The position numbers were made by a program, and so were the translations under genes. A stretch of DNA of 64,000 nucleotides from Armigeres subalbatus (Eukaryota; Arthropoda; Insecta; Diptera; Culicidae). Shown here piece after piece: positions 32,441-44,529 of this stretch (position 1 is its first letter; every line of letters begins with the position of its first letter). The notes below the pieces were generated by a model that saw only the letters and a list, made by a program, of their open reading frames with translations, ran no database searches and was not told the origin of the DNA. The stretch covers positions 375,192,995 through 375,256,994 of the forward strand of contig NC_085141.1 in the NCBI RefSeq assembly GCF_024139115.2, in the 5' to 3' direction.

Positions 32441-33899
32441 AAGTTATTTTAATTCTGGTCAATAGAAGTCTAATCCATTCTAATCCAATTGAGAATCAAT
32501 TGAATGTCGATTTGAAATTAGTCAAAATCCATTCGTAATTTATTGAGAATTAAATTTAAATTTAAACCAATTGTAAAACAGATAAAAAATACCACGTCAA
32601 ACAAATAGTTTCGATAAATAATATTAGGTTGCAAATGGGCTCTATCAAATTCATCGCAAGGAGCTCTACAAAGTCATGCAGAAACATAAGCAGACCTTAT
32701 GTTGACAATCCATATATGCAATTTTTGTTGTTTGATGTGCTTCTTGAAATGGTTTACGATTTCTCGTGAATGAAAATATGTTTCCTCAATGTTGTTTGAA
32801 CTTGAACAAACGATTAATTCAAGGAGTTCAGATAAGAACAACATCGTTCGCTTCGAATTTCATGAATCTATTGTGAATGGTGAATGGTGCGAAACAGTGC
32901 ACCAATTCAGTTTCAGTTTGTCTCCAACCCCCGCACAAAACAATGCCAACTTGAAGCAGCTGATATTCGACATGTACACCACTTGACTGTTACCCTTCAC
33001 TAGTTTTTCATATCAAGTCAAGTCCAGTCCAGTCGGCACTGGACAACCCGCAGCAGTGATGTTGATTAACTTGGCGTGGTTTCAAATTTTAAAGGTCATT
33101 TTTTCGCAACCCGCAGCCAAAAAAGCATGCAATTTGCTTCCCTTCACCATGCGATCGCACGCGTTTAGTGTCGGTACAAACGTTTAAGTGCGAGTCGGTT
33201 CCGAAGTTAATCAAAACGATAATACTGTTTTGCAAACAAAAATTGGACATTCTCCACATATTTTCGAAAATGAGATTTCGGAAGGTGCGATGAAAACGAA
33301 ACTCAATTCTACTCTTCTCTGTTCGTTCACCTTAAAACCCCATAAGGAACTGTCAGCGGTTGATGAAGCAATTTGTTTCCACCTCGCGAATTGCGTATTA
33401 ATTAGCATATAATGAACGGTCGGTCACGAAGATGGTAGTAATTTTCAGGGTCGGGCTGGTGTGCGCCCTCCGAGGATCCACCTCCGAAAAATGCAAACCC
33501 GCACGCTCGGTCAGTCAGTTGAACGCATTTATTTTTTTACCGTTGTTTGCTTTCCCTCATCTGTCACTTGTTTCGTGTTTTACGATTTTTTGCGCCTCAT
33601 TATTTCTTTTATTTTTGAACATTCGTATTTTTTTACGATTCGTTGATGAAAGTGATCTCATTTGCCTTGGAAGGCTATTTCTTAGCAAAGTTGGAAGCAT
33701 GGAACACTGATCCACAAGCAGGCAAAAAAAAGTAGAATGAGCGCCCAAGATATTACTACCGAAATCGATTTTTGTGCCAGGAAATTGTGACTATTTGCGG
33801 TATCCTCTTCGCATCTATGTGTCCCGTTTTTTCGCTTAGCAGTTAACTGTAGCTACTTTTGAGCTGTTTTCTCGAATTATAAGTTCCGAAAGAAACTTA
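32441..33899. other. Unassigned DNA
   Basis: Less AT-rich than the array; several short frames (for example 32789-32986 plus) match nothing I recognise. Could be upstream sequence of the candidate exon that follows. Confidence 0.35.
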
Positions 33900-34172
33900 T
33901 TTAACGAATGAGGGGGAAAAGCTACAAAAAAGTGATTAAATTAAACCAACTGTGTCAGATATTCGCAACGGCGCCAAAGCGTTGATGTGCCGGACGAGCG
34001 TTAATATTCAACAACCTAATCATCATTATCATAAAACGAACGGGCATCGAAGAAAGTGTGCCCGCAGCTCCACCTCTGTCCAACATTTCATTAGCGACGG
34101 ACCCCTCGGTTAACGCTAGACCCAATCATCACGGCATCGAATCCAACAACAGAAGATGACGTTTGTCATTTT
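33900..34172 (+). other. Candidate first exon with a start codon 17 nt before a splice donor
   Basis: ATG at 34156 opens MTFVI and is cut after two further bases by a strong donor, GTAAGT, at 34173. The preceding 200 bases are GC-balanced, contain several CAACA/AACAAC words common in insect leaders, and lack other in-frame starts. An exon with a short hydrophobic start like this would suit the beginning of a signal peptide. The exon's 5' limit is a guess and no second exon was identified in the window. Confidence 0.25.
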
Positions 34173-35130
34173 GTAAGTTTGCCATATGGATGCCCCGGGC
34201 GTGGCTGGTTGCTGCGATATTCATAGCGAACTTGGTAGAAATGGAAATTGGCTTGTCTTGAGATCACCGCAAGCACTGTTTTTGCCATTGAATAGTGTAG
34301 AAAACCAAGCTGAGTAGCACTAAGCAGTGCACTAATAGAAATGCATCCGTGACGAGAGAGAAAATTAGGTCAACCGTGCATGACGACTCGTTGTCTTCTA
34401 TCCGTCATAGTTTCGCCTTTGTTCGATGCAATTGACAGAGATGCATTGTGTTGGGGAGAATGTCTAACAAAGAATGGAGAAATCTGATTTTTTTTGTTGG
34501 TTGCAAATTGTGCCTACTGGGGTGTAAGGTCTGTGATACAATGTTTCACGTGATGTGATGCGACTCATGAAAATATCATCTCTGTCATGCTTTTCTGCGT
34601 GTTCCAGGTAGACACGAGCTGACTCTTTTTACTTCTATTGAATAGCTTTTATTACTAATAGCCAAAAAAGGTTAAGTCCTCCAAAGTCCAGGACCACTAG
34701 AAGTCATCAGATGTACAATCGACCTGTTCACTCAATTTTAATGAGTAAAGGGCGGACTCGACTTGTTGTTTGAGTTGCTGAAAGTATAACTTTTGCTAAT
34801 ATGTATAATCTGCTGTCTTATCATCGACAGCATAGTGACGCTATCCCAGAAAACGAAAAGTTGTTCTTTTGTTATTAGATTTCTTCTTATAATTAGAACC
34901 GGCTGAAAATAAAATAACAATTATTAGTTAGTTACGCTAAAAATCATTGACACATTTCTTTTGATTTCCTATTGCTATCGATGATTATGCTTACCCATTT
35001 AATCAGCCCATTCATGGAATTATCATCCGATGATCCTTCATCACGCACACGCTTTGAGCCGCGAGTTGGATTATTAGCACGGATAATTGCCAACTCTCTC
35101 ATGAAATCTATTACAAATAAAAGTGTTAAA
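34173..35130. other. Unassigned AT-rich DNA
   Basis: No feature recognised; would be intron if the preceding exon is real. Confidence 0.4.
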
Positions 35131-36093
35131 TATGGGTCATTCCATACCAAGTGACCGATCCACTTGTAATCGACTTACACCGATTTTTATTAAATTTTGT
35201 GGACTTGTTTATCTACCGATTATATGAAAAATCCAAATTTATTTGATGATTGGACAACCCTCGGCAAATGCGAGCACCCCCGTTTTTGACGATTTGTAAA
35301 AACCATATTTTTGAACGACTCGTATCTCGGACAGTTTTAAAGCTAAAATAACTTCTTATTATGCATTTTGAAGAAAATTCTTCAAACTTTTTGAGAAAAA
35401 TATCGATTTTAAGTAGAAGTGTTGCCATTTGTATTGTTTTTGCGTTGAATAGTATAAAATTGTATTTTATTGCCAATGAGTATATTTTTATTTGGAAAAT
35501 AACATCAGAATCGTGTTCTCCAGAGAATTTTGCATAAGAAACACTCGAAATACCAAGGTACTATGAGCCGTTCTCGAGTTATGGAGTTCTGAATGTTATA
35601 TGATTCATATGGAACTTATCAATCACATAAGATTTTGTTATGCATACCTAATCTTTACCCTTTTTTCTAGAGTGTTTTTATGGAATTTCCAAGAATTCAA
35701 AGACATTGTTTTCTTAAAGAAATTGTAAAACATGTAACTTTGAATCAAAAATAATATACTTGGCAACGTAGTCACTTGGAAAAAAATAGCTTTTCTGTAT
35801 TGTTGTAAAGCGTAATATTAAACTATTACTCACATAGGTACTATAGTATTTCAATTTTTATTTTTATTTTATAAATCATTAATTAATTTCAAAAGCTTTC
35901 GGCTCATATGCTGTTAAGCGTTACAGGAGCCGAAATCTTTTTTATACTGTTTTATTCTTACAAAATAACGTTAAATTAAGTGAACCGAAAAGAAAGACTC
36001 GTTATCCAATCATAGAAACAAACATTTTCTTAAAAATAGCAAAATAAAGACATACGAGAGGCAATTACGACAGAAGAAACGATATGATTATTT

Positions 36094-36434
36094 AAAACCC
36101 TGATTAATTCACCTTGCGGGAATGGTGCATTTCTCGTGCATTTTGAAAGTAGTATTTTGACCATATGTTTCGAGCCCATAGTCCAATCAAATTCGAATAG
36201 GAAACAATGGGACAGGATTTCCCGTAAAATGCAACATGTTGGGATAAATTGGTTAAGGGCAAGTGCCTAAAAAGTGGTGAAACTTTTCTGCGCGCACACA
36301 CAGATATCACCTCAATTTGTCGAGCTGGGTCGATTGGTATACAACACTATGGGTCCCCAGGCTTCCTATAAAAAGTTTGTTTTCGGAGCGAACATATAGC
36401 CTTTCAGTACGCTTAGTGTACGAGAATGGGAAAA
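36094..36434 (-). repeat. Interspersed repeat family A, copy 3
   Basis: Short inverted copy: starts with a mutated CACCTAGCGGTGATGG-type end and finishes with the GCCTTTC...GTACGAGAATGG hairpin end. It keeps one GGACTATGGG-like core only. Confidence 0.7.
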
Positions 36435-36825
36435 TAAAGTAGCTCTTAAGGAAGTAGACTTTCACTATGTTATTGTGAAAAATAGTGTATGAAAAAGGCA
36501 AATCATTATGTAAATGATACTTGTACGTTCAGAAGCAGAGGGTAAGTGATTTGTGACTATTTGTGACAAGTGGGAGGTAAGAGGGTTGAAAATGGCAAAG
36601 AACGTTGGATGCTATTTTCAAACGAATTTTGTAATTATGCACAAGGCAGAAAAAAGCTTAATGTGAATACTAGTCGACCAGAGGAGAATTATCCACGAAA
36701 AAGTTTTTATCTTACTACCACGGCAATTAAACCCACACTTCACAGCACGCAAATGTGATTTGGCGACAGCCATGAGCTCTCAGTAACTCACCAAGGAATC
36801 GAAAATTGTCAACTGTGTATGTATA

Positions 36826-37018
36826 CAGTTAAACCTCCATGAGTCGATGTTCTATGACTCGATATCGACTCATGGAAGCACATTATGCCATATTAAAAAT
36901 ATTTTCTGGGTTACTGTGATGGTCCTTCAAACAGCTTTCCAAAGATTTGCTATTCCTCATTTTCGATATTTCCATGAGTCGATGGTCCTTCTGATATCGA
37001 TTCATGGAGGTTTGACTG
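36826..37018. mobile_element. 193-bp pogo-like MITE with TA target
   Basis: The left end CAGTTAAACCTCCATGAGTC and the complement of the right end CAGTCAAACCTCCATGAATC are inverted over about 50 bp. Both are flanked by TA (36824-36825, 37019-37020). CCATGAGTCGAT is repeated subterminally on both sides. It lies inside the 35131-38312 segment. Confidence 0.85.
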
Positions 37019-38312
37019 TATTACCAAAATATGAAAATAGTAGACCAAAAACAAACACCATAAAAATGGTCTTCTTTGAGATAATGATTTTATTTTCTGT
37101 ATTTAAAAAATAAATGAATAATATTTGCTATACATTTTTTTTTGTATTTTTTGCATTTTCAACTCAGAAGAGAATTCAGATTTTCCTAAACCACGTGACA
37201 TATTGCGTTGAAGGTTGACCCTAAGGATGCCGAAAAACTTTGCAGAAGAAGGATCTTAGCTGGAACGACGACCAAAATTAATCACTTAAATAAAACTTAA
37301 AAATTGTTTATTCTGCCTGCACTGCCAAACTACGTATACCAAACATGCGTTTTACTACGTGTACCAAACTGAGCGTTATTTCAATTTTTTAATCTTCTAG
37401 GGCTGAGGAACAAATTGTAGTTATTCGGATTAAAAATTAAGGAAAATTCGGAAAGAGAAATGATTTTGCCGTCTAACAACCACAGTTTGCCAGATAGTGC
37501 TGCCAGAAACATTGATTCTTTTGCATATGATTTAAAAAATCAATCTTCGAAGCGTTGTAATATTTCCAGCAATGCTTATTCTTCAGCCAACTCTTTCGGC
37601 ATCTTTCAGACTATATGGTAACGTATTGAGTCACATGATTGAAATAACGATAACATAAAGCCTCTAGGAGCAAAATGCAAAAAAAAATCCATACTGATCT
37701 TCATATAGATTTCAATCGCGATGCGGAAAGTGGGGAGCAACCAATCGAGCTGTGTGTATGTGTGTATGTGTCAATACGAATGTGTGTATGTTCGGAAATT
37801 AGTAAAAATATTCAATGCTCACAGTGAAAAAGGACTTTTCATTTTAAAAATCCTGTATCTCAAGATCGGAACATAGTACCTCAGGGTTTCAAAGCGTTTC
37901 CAATGTAAAAATGGCCAAAAGAACACGTTGGTGAGGTCATTTTTTAAAATCAAAATATACTCATTGGGTAAAAATGCATTTTCGAGCAAAAACTTAAAAA
38001 TTGTTCATTTAGCAACACTGCACATCAAAAAATATTTTTTATAAATTCTTGAAAAATCTTCTTTCGAATGGTTACCTAGATTGATTATAGGCCTCACAGT
38101 TCCAGAGATATTAACAAATCAAAATAATGGGCTTCATACATTTGTCCGAAAAGGGGATGGTTGTATTGATCGTGGGAGGTCCAATCACTACGAAATTTTG
38201 GATTCTGGGGTGTAACCCATACATGAACAATTGGCCAAAATTTCATTTAATTCTAAGAAAGTCGATTGCACGTTTGCATTTTTATAGGTCGCTTCATATG
38301 GAATGACCCATA

Positions 38313-39439
38313 TCTTATCTTGCGACGTGCTCAACCAAGTCCACGGATTGGCTCCACAAGCTTCTGAAATCGTATTCCACCTAAACGTATTTAAAATTAG
38401 TTTTCGAAACATTAATCTATTGTTCTATACTCATCAGTTCACTATCAAAAGTCATAGAAACCGGAAATTCTTTGATGAAAGAATGAAAATCTTGATTTGC
38501 ACGAAACTGTGACCATAAATCCATGATCCTTATTGTCTCGGTGGTCGGTACAACGAATTTAATAAATCAGAATATTATTAAAAACTTTTTGAAAATGCCA
38601 AATTATTGTGAGTAGAAATTCACGTCTGGTTAGAGAACCATCGATATATTCTAAGATGAAAAAAGTCAGCAAGAAATCTACCCGAAATTGTTATATTACT
38701 TTCGGTTTGTTAAGCATTTCCTCAGAATTTAGCAGAGGGCTTGTTTTTTCCTGTCTACGTATCTGTTGTGGGAGGTATTAGCTGATGGCCTCTAACCGAT
38801 GCTTACACAACTCGTTGGAAGTTTTTGAAGGCCCATCAAAAAATTTGAAAAAGTGTTTTTTGAGCCACCTTAATCTCCACACTAGCTGTTGCTAGGGGTT
38901 TTCAAGTAATAATTTGAAATTGCTCAAACGAACTACATCGCGAAATGTAACAATATCCATAAACATATGTACCTATTTATACGGTAATTAATTTAAGAAA
39001 CATATATTTCTATGATTTTGCTTTTGCAATAACGACTTAAAACCAATTGTAACCCTCAATTTCTTCGTTAACATCGTGCATTACGTCCGACGCATAGTTT
39101 TCACAAATGTTTATTTCGTTTAGTACACATCCGTGGCGCTGTAGGCCACAGTCGGTTGACGATATTTTGCCTTTGGTACATCTTAGTATTATACCATTGC
39201 TGTGTCCGGATAACATACAAATTCAACAAAAAAAGTATCCGTGTTTCTTCGCATCACGTTTCACGAAAACTGTTTCCAACGGAATTTCAACTCAACAATT
39301 TTTGTTTCGACATTTTGGATTTTTGGATTTGGATTTTTTCAAAGGATTTTTTTTAAATTTCTACGGTAAATCCTTTTTATTGTCCATAAGTCATTCTTAC
39401 CAAATATCAAGAGATTTTTTTCAGAAGACCGAACTACAT
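38313..39439. other. Unassigned AT-rich DNA
   Basis: No gene or repeat with recognisable boundaries. Confidence 0.4.
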
Positions 39440-39770
39440 TTGGTCGAAAATGGTTTGTCAGTTCGACCAACGATCAGGTAATTTGGCCGTTAAAGTCGTA
39501 TGCCCGAAACGGTCGTTTGCCCAAATGGGCCTTGTGGTTGAAAATTTCTTTTGGCAGGAAGGGCAATTTGGCCGAAAATGTAATTTTGCCGAACGAATCA
39601 TACTGCCAAAAATCTCGAGCCGTTCGGCCAAATGACCAGTTGTGTTTCAGCCAAATGCCATTTTCGGCCAGATGTGGCCTTTCGGTCCTTCCCGTCGTAC
39701 GAAAGTCATTCGGTGGAAATCCTTTTTTCACTTGGCCGAATAATATGTAAAGGCGAAAGTCATCTAGCCG
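39440..39770. repeat. GGCCGAAA/TTTCGGCCAAA-type degenerate repeat
   Basis: Many short variants of TTTGGCC(G/A)AAA, AATTTGGCCG and TTCGGCCAAATG on both strands. Similar text occurs at 50190-50330 and 54170-54330. Confidence 0.75.
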
Positions 39771-40099
39771 ACTTCGAAATTACGTAACGCAAAATCCGGA
39801 GTTTTTGACCCCCTTCCTCACCCATGTAACAAAAAGTAACAATTTTGATACCCCTCCCTCCCCTATTCAAAGCGTACAGGGAATCAATTTTTCTTGAATG
39901 CACTTGCGAAACAAGCGACAAAATAGAACCAACGACAAAGCTTTGTTTTTGTCGGAGATAATAATGACAAAGATCCGATTTTTTTTGTCAGAAACAAAAA
40001 AGAAGACAATTTTGTTGCTAACTTTCCATTCCGTTATTTTGCATTATCTCTACAGCAAATTTCGGTTTTTTGCTATCATAGTTTCTGCTTTCATCGTTC
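39771..40099. other. Unassigned DNA
   Basis: A CCCCCTTCC/CCCCTCCC-bearing fragment near 39800-39870 beside TTACGTAACGC may be the end of another mobile element; no partner seen. Confidence 0.3.
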
Positions 40100-42425
40100 A
40101 TTTCATTTATTTAGTCTACATCTAAACAGATAACACTGAATCAACAATTTGACGCCACAATACACGGTTCGAGGCCGCACCTCTCCATCATCGAATACGA
40201 CCCACGCTCGCCAAGTCGTTTTGCACCTGGTCTGCCCATCTCGCTCGCTGTGCTCCACGCCGTCTCGTACCTGCCGGATCGGAAGCGAACACCATCTTTG
40301 CAGGGTTGCTGTCCGGCATTCTACCTTCTGGATACTGGGTTCGCCAGAAAGCTGGGCGAGCTCGTGGTTTATCCTTCGCCGCCACACACCGTCTTCCTGC
40401 ACACCGCCAAAGATGGTCCTAAGTACCCGACCGTCTCTCGAATACTCTGAGTGCTTGTAAGTCCTCCTCGAGTATGGGCCAAGTTTCATGTCCGTAGAGG
40501 ACTACCGGTCTTATTAGCGTCTTGTACATATTAACAAATTTAGTGCGATGGCGAATCATTTTGACCGCAGTTTCTTTTGGAGCCCGTAGTAGGCCCGACT
40601 TTCACAGATGATGCGCCTTCGTATTTCACGACTAACATTGTTATCAGCCGTTAGCAAGGATCCGAGGTAGACAAATTCCTCGACCACCTCGAAGGTATCC
40701 CCGTCTATCGTAACACGGGTCCTGTCGCGCTCGGTTTCGCCCACAAGCATGTACTTTGTCTTTGACGCATTCAACACCAGTCCAACTTTTGTTGCTTCAC
40801 GTTTCAGGCAGGTGTACAGTTCTGCCACCTTTGCAAATGTTCGGCCGACAATGTCCATGTCATCCGCGAAACAAATAAATTGACTGAATCTGTTAAAAAC
40901 CGTACCCGGCTCTCCGCATGACACCTTCTAGCGCAGTGTTGAACAACAGGCACGAAATTCCATCACCTTGTCTTAGTCCTCGGCGCGATTCAAATGAACT
41001 GGAGTGTTCGCCCGAAATCTTTACACAGTTTTGCATACCATCCACCGTTGCTTTGATCAGTCTGGTAAGCTTCCCAGGAAAGCTGTTCTGGTCCATAACT
41101 TTCCATAGCTCTACGCGGTCTATATTGTCGTATACCGCCTTGAAATCAACGAACAGATGGTGCGTTGGGACCTGGTATTCACAGCATTTTTGAAGGATTT
41201 GCCGTACAGCAAAGATCTGGTCCATTGTCGAGCGGCCGTCGAAGCCGGCTTGATAACTTCCCAAGAACTCATTCACTAATGGTGACAGACGACGGTAGAT
41301 GATCTGGGATATCACTTTGTAGGCGGCATTAAGGATGGTGATCACTCGGGTATGCTGTCTCCGCTTCCGTTTTCAACTTTCCACGTTCTGCCGGGTATCT
41401 TGCTGCAGCGCGACCGCCCGCGCTGCGTCCTTCTCCTCCAGAATCTGTCTGCACTCTTCGTCGAACCAATCGTTCCGTCGACTTCGACCCATATACCCGA
41501 CGTTGTTCTCCGCTGCGTCGTTAATGGCTGCTTTGACTGTGTATTCCAGCAGTCCTCAAGAGGGGCCCCATCGAGCTCACCCTCTTCCGGCAACGCTGCC
41601 TCGAGATACTGCGCGTATGAAGTGGCGACATCAGCTTGCTTCAGTCGCTTGAGGTCATACTGAGGTGGCCATCGGCACCGAAGATTGTGATGACGGAGAG
41701 TTTTAGGCGCGGTTTAACCATCACCAGATAGTGGTCAGAGTCGATGTTAGCGCCACGATATGTCCTGACTTCGATAATGTCGGAGAAGTGCCGTCCATCA
41801 ATCAGAACGTGGTCGATTTGTGATTCTGTCTGCAGTGATGATCTCCGGTATACCGATACGGGAGGCTGTGTTGGAAGTAGGTGCTGCGAATGGCCATATT
41901 CTTGGAGGCGGCGAAATCAATTAGTCGTAGGTCGTTTTCGTTCGTCAGGCACAGGCGGTGAGCGCTGAACTTCCCAATAGTCGGTCTGAACTCATCTTCT
42001 TGGCCAACCTGAGCGTTCAAATCTCCTATGATGATTTTGACGTCGTGGCTTGGGCAGCTGTCGTACTATCGTTCCAGCTGCGCGTAGAATGCGTCCTTAT
42101 CATCATCAGTGCTTCCGGAGTGTGGGCTATGGACGTTGATTATGCTGAAGTTGAAGAACCGGACTTTGATCCTCAATCTGCACATTCATTCATTGATCGG
42201 CCACCACCCGATCACGCGCCTTTGCATATCGCCCATCGCTATGAAAGCTGTTCCCAGCTCGTGTGTGTTGTCGCAGCTCTGGTAGATGGTATGATTGCCT
42301 CTAAACTTTCGCACCATTGATCCCTTCTAACAAAACTCCTGCAGCACTACGATGCCGACTCCACAGTCCTTGAGCACATCGGCGAGCATGCGTGTGATGA
42401 AGTTGAGAGAATTGCAGTTTCACGA
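40100..42425 (-). mobile_element. RTE-clade non-LTR retrotransposon, copy A (decayed)
   Basis: On the minus strand it runs from a degenerate endonuclease N-terminus (NCNSLNFITRMLADVL near 42400) to the RTE-type C-terminus near 40150. The high-coordinate end abuts a repeat-A fragment at 42426. No clear target duplication was found. It is shorter and more decayed than copy B at 50455-54115, to which it is related but not identical. Confidence 0.85.
40103..42425 (-). pseudogene. RTE ORF2 remnant (endonuclease and reverse transcriptase)
   Basis: Endonuclease pieces: NVHSPHSGSTDDDKDAFYAQ near 42100 and HDVKIIIGDLNAQVGQEDEF (GD catalytic block) near 42030. RT pieces: GSYQAGFDGRSTMDQIFAVR near 41260, HHLFVDFKAVYDNIDRVELW near 41150 (one catalytic aspartate region), GLRQGDGISCLLFNTALEGV near 40960, and ICFADDMDIVGRTF (FADD box) near 40865. 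C-terminal RTE text: VYLGSLLTADNNVSREIRRR near 40650 and RTIFGGVQEDGVWRRRINHE near 40410. Several frameshifts and stops, notably between 41350 and 41960, disrupt it. RTE clade rather than R1 or CR1 because of the YGHETW/VLRTIFGG C-terminal block. Confidence 0.85.
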
Positions 42426-42512
42426 ACCGAGTTTCGAATGCTATTTAATGCGAGCAAATCGGTTGAGGACAAGTGCCTGAAAAGTGAGTGACATTTTTGT
42501 GCACAGACACTT
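42426..42512 (-). repeat. Fragment of interspersed repeat family A
   Basis: GCGAGCAAATCGGTTGAGGA and AAGTGCCTGAAAAGTGAGTG match the core of repeat A. It is truncated on both sides by the RTE copy and by satellite DNA. Confidence 0.6.
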
Positions 42513-42564
42513 TCAATGGATTTCTCGTGGCACTCCACATTTACCGAAACTGGGCCTGGGGTTC

Positions 42565-44334
42565 CCCCAGGTTGATATTAGATTTCAAGAGCATAACCAA
42601 CTATTTGATGGAAAATGGAAAGAGCCGCTACACGGCATGTCTTATATAAAAATAAAAATATAAAAATAAAAATATCTCCTTGTACAGGTTTCCAGGAAAA
42701 ACCTCATAGGTTTCAAAAGTGGCCAATGTGGTCGCTAATCGATTTTAAGTGAGTGAGAGTAAGCACGGAGATGTCCTCTCCTATGAGCTACACGGCGGTA
42801 CGTCATAGGTTCCAAAATGGAAAATGTGGTCACTTATTCATTTCGGCATGAAAACGGAAATGTCACCATCTACGGGTTCCCCGAGGGCATCTTATTGGTT
42901 CCAAGAGTGGCCAATGTGGTCTCTAATCGATTTCGAGCTAATATGTGGAAAATCATGACGAAAGAGCCGCCAATCGGCATATTTTGGTGCTAAAACGGAA
43001 ATGTCTCTTTCTACGGGTTCCCCAAAGGCACCTCATAGGTTCCAAGAGTGGCTAATGTGGTCAATTATCGATTTCGAGCTGAATGACCATCTCTTTGATA
43101 GGAAAACACACCGAAAGAGTCGCCGCACGGCATATTTCGGTGTTAAAACGGAAATGTTCCTTTCTACGGGTTCATTGGGGGCCCCTCATAGGTTCCAGGC
43201 ATGGCCATTGTGGTCACTTATCGATTTCAAGCGCATAATCATCTATTTTGTGGAAAATCATGACGAAAAAGCCGCCGCACGACATATTTTGGTGTTAAAA
43301 CGGAAATGTCCTTTCCTACGGGTTCCCCAAGGACACCTCATAGGTTCCAAGAGTGGCCAATGTGGTCACTTATCGATTTCGAGCGAATGACCATCTCTTT
43401 GGTGGGAAAACACACCGAAAGAGTCGCCGCACGGCATATTTCGGTGTTAAAACGGGAATGTCCCATTCTACGGGCTTCCTGGGGGTTCCAAGAGTGATCA
43501 ATGTGGTCTCTAATCGATTTCGAGCGCATAATCATCTATTTTGTGGAAAATCATGACGAATGAGCCGCCGCACGGTATATTTTGGTGAAAAACCAGAAAT
43601 GTCCTCTTTCACGGGTTCCCCGAGGGCACCTCATAGGCTCCAAGTGGCCGATGTGGTCAATTATCGATTTCAAGCGCATAATCATCTATTTTGTGGAAAA
43701 TCATGACGAAAGAGCCGCCACACGGCATATTTTGGTGCTAAAACGGAAATGTCCCTTTCTACGGTTTCCCCGGGGGCACCTTGTATGTACCTGGAGCGGC
43801 CAATGTGGTTACTTATCGATTTCAAGCGCATAACCATCTGTTGGGTGGAAAATCATGACAAAGAGCCGCACGGCATATTTTGGTGATAAAACGGAAATGT
43901 CCTCTTTACCGGTTCTCTGAGGGCACCTTATAGGCTCCAAAAGTGGCCAATGTGGTCAATTATCGGTTCCAAGCGCATAATCATATATTTTGTGGAAAAT
44001 CATGACGAAAGAGCCGCCGCACGGCATATTTTGGTGCTAAACGGAAATGTCCTCTTTACCGGTTCTCTGAGGCACCTTATAGGCTCCAAAAGTGGCCAAT
44101 GTGGTCAATTATCGGTTCCAAGCGCATAACCATCTGTTGGGTGGAAAATCATGACAAAAGAGCCGCCGCACGGCATATTTTGGTGGTAAAACGGAAATGT
44201 CCTCTTTTACCGGTTCTCCGAGGGCACCTTATAGGCTCCAAAAGTGGCCAATGTGGTCAATTATCGGTTCCAAGTGCATAATCATCTATTTTGTGGAAAA
44301 TCATGACGAAAGAGCCGCCGCACGGCATATTTTT
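42565..44334. repeat. Satellite of about 150 bp, left part
   Basis: AAAACGGAAATGTC recurs near 42851, 42992, 43145, 43297, 43449, 43590, 43741, 43890, 44040 and 44190, spacings of 141-153 bp. Each unit has GAGCCGCCGCACGGCATATT, a CTACGGGTTCCCC block, an AGTGGCCAATGTGGTC block and an AAAATCATGACGAAAG block. Later units (43860-44320) are more alike than the first ones. The array is interrupted at 44334 by the CR1 element. Confidence 0.9.
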
Positions 44335-44529
44335 TCCTCGCGAGTGGTTGACGAGTGCGGTTGTGTTTCCAACTTCCTCCGCACTTATTTAATTTTATTT
44401 TTTTTATCGCCGCGTAACCACTCGTGCAGTAGCGCGGCGTAGTAACTATATTTACTTTTAACAGCAATCCACTTTAACTGAACCGCGTACTTAAATTTTA
44501 AGTAATTGTGTCACGTTGAATCTTTAATT

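Larger units (their letters stand above)
35131..38312. mobile_element. Possible 3.2-kb TIR element with TGGGTCATTCCATA ends
   Basis: TATGGGTCATTCCATA at 35131-35146 has an exact 16-bp inverted partner at 38297-38312, giving TA-flanked 14-bp ends. The interior has no transposase frame and contains repeat A copy 3 and a pogo-like MITE. Because this GGGTCATTCCATA terminus recurs widely in mosquito DNA as far as I know, the two ends could instead belong to two separate degenerate elements. Confidence 0.45.

Noticed and set aside
42565..44442. Frames with recurring SLSTGSPRAPHRFQEW-type text
   Set aside because: The recurrence follows the 150-bp satellite period; not a repeat-domain protein.
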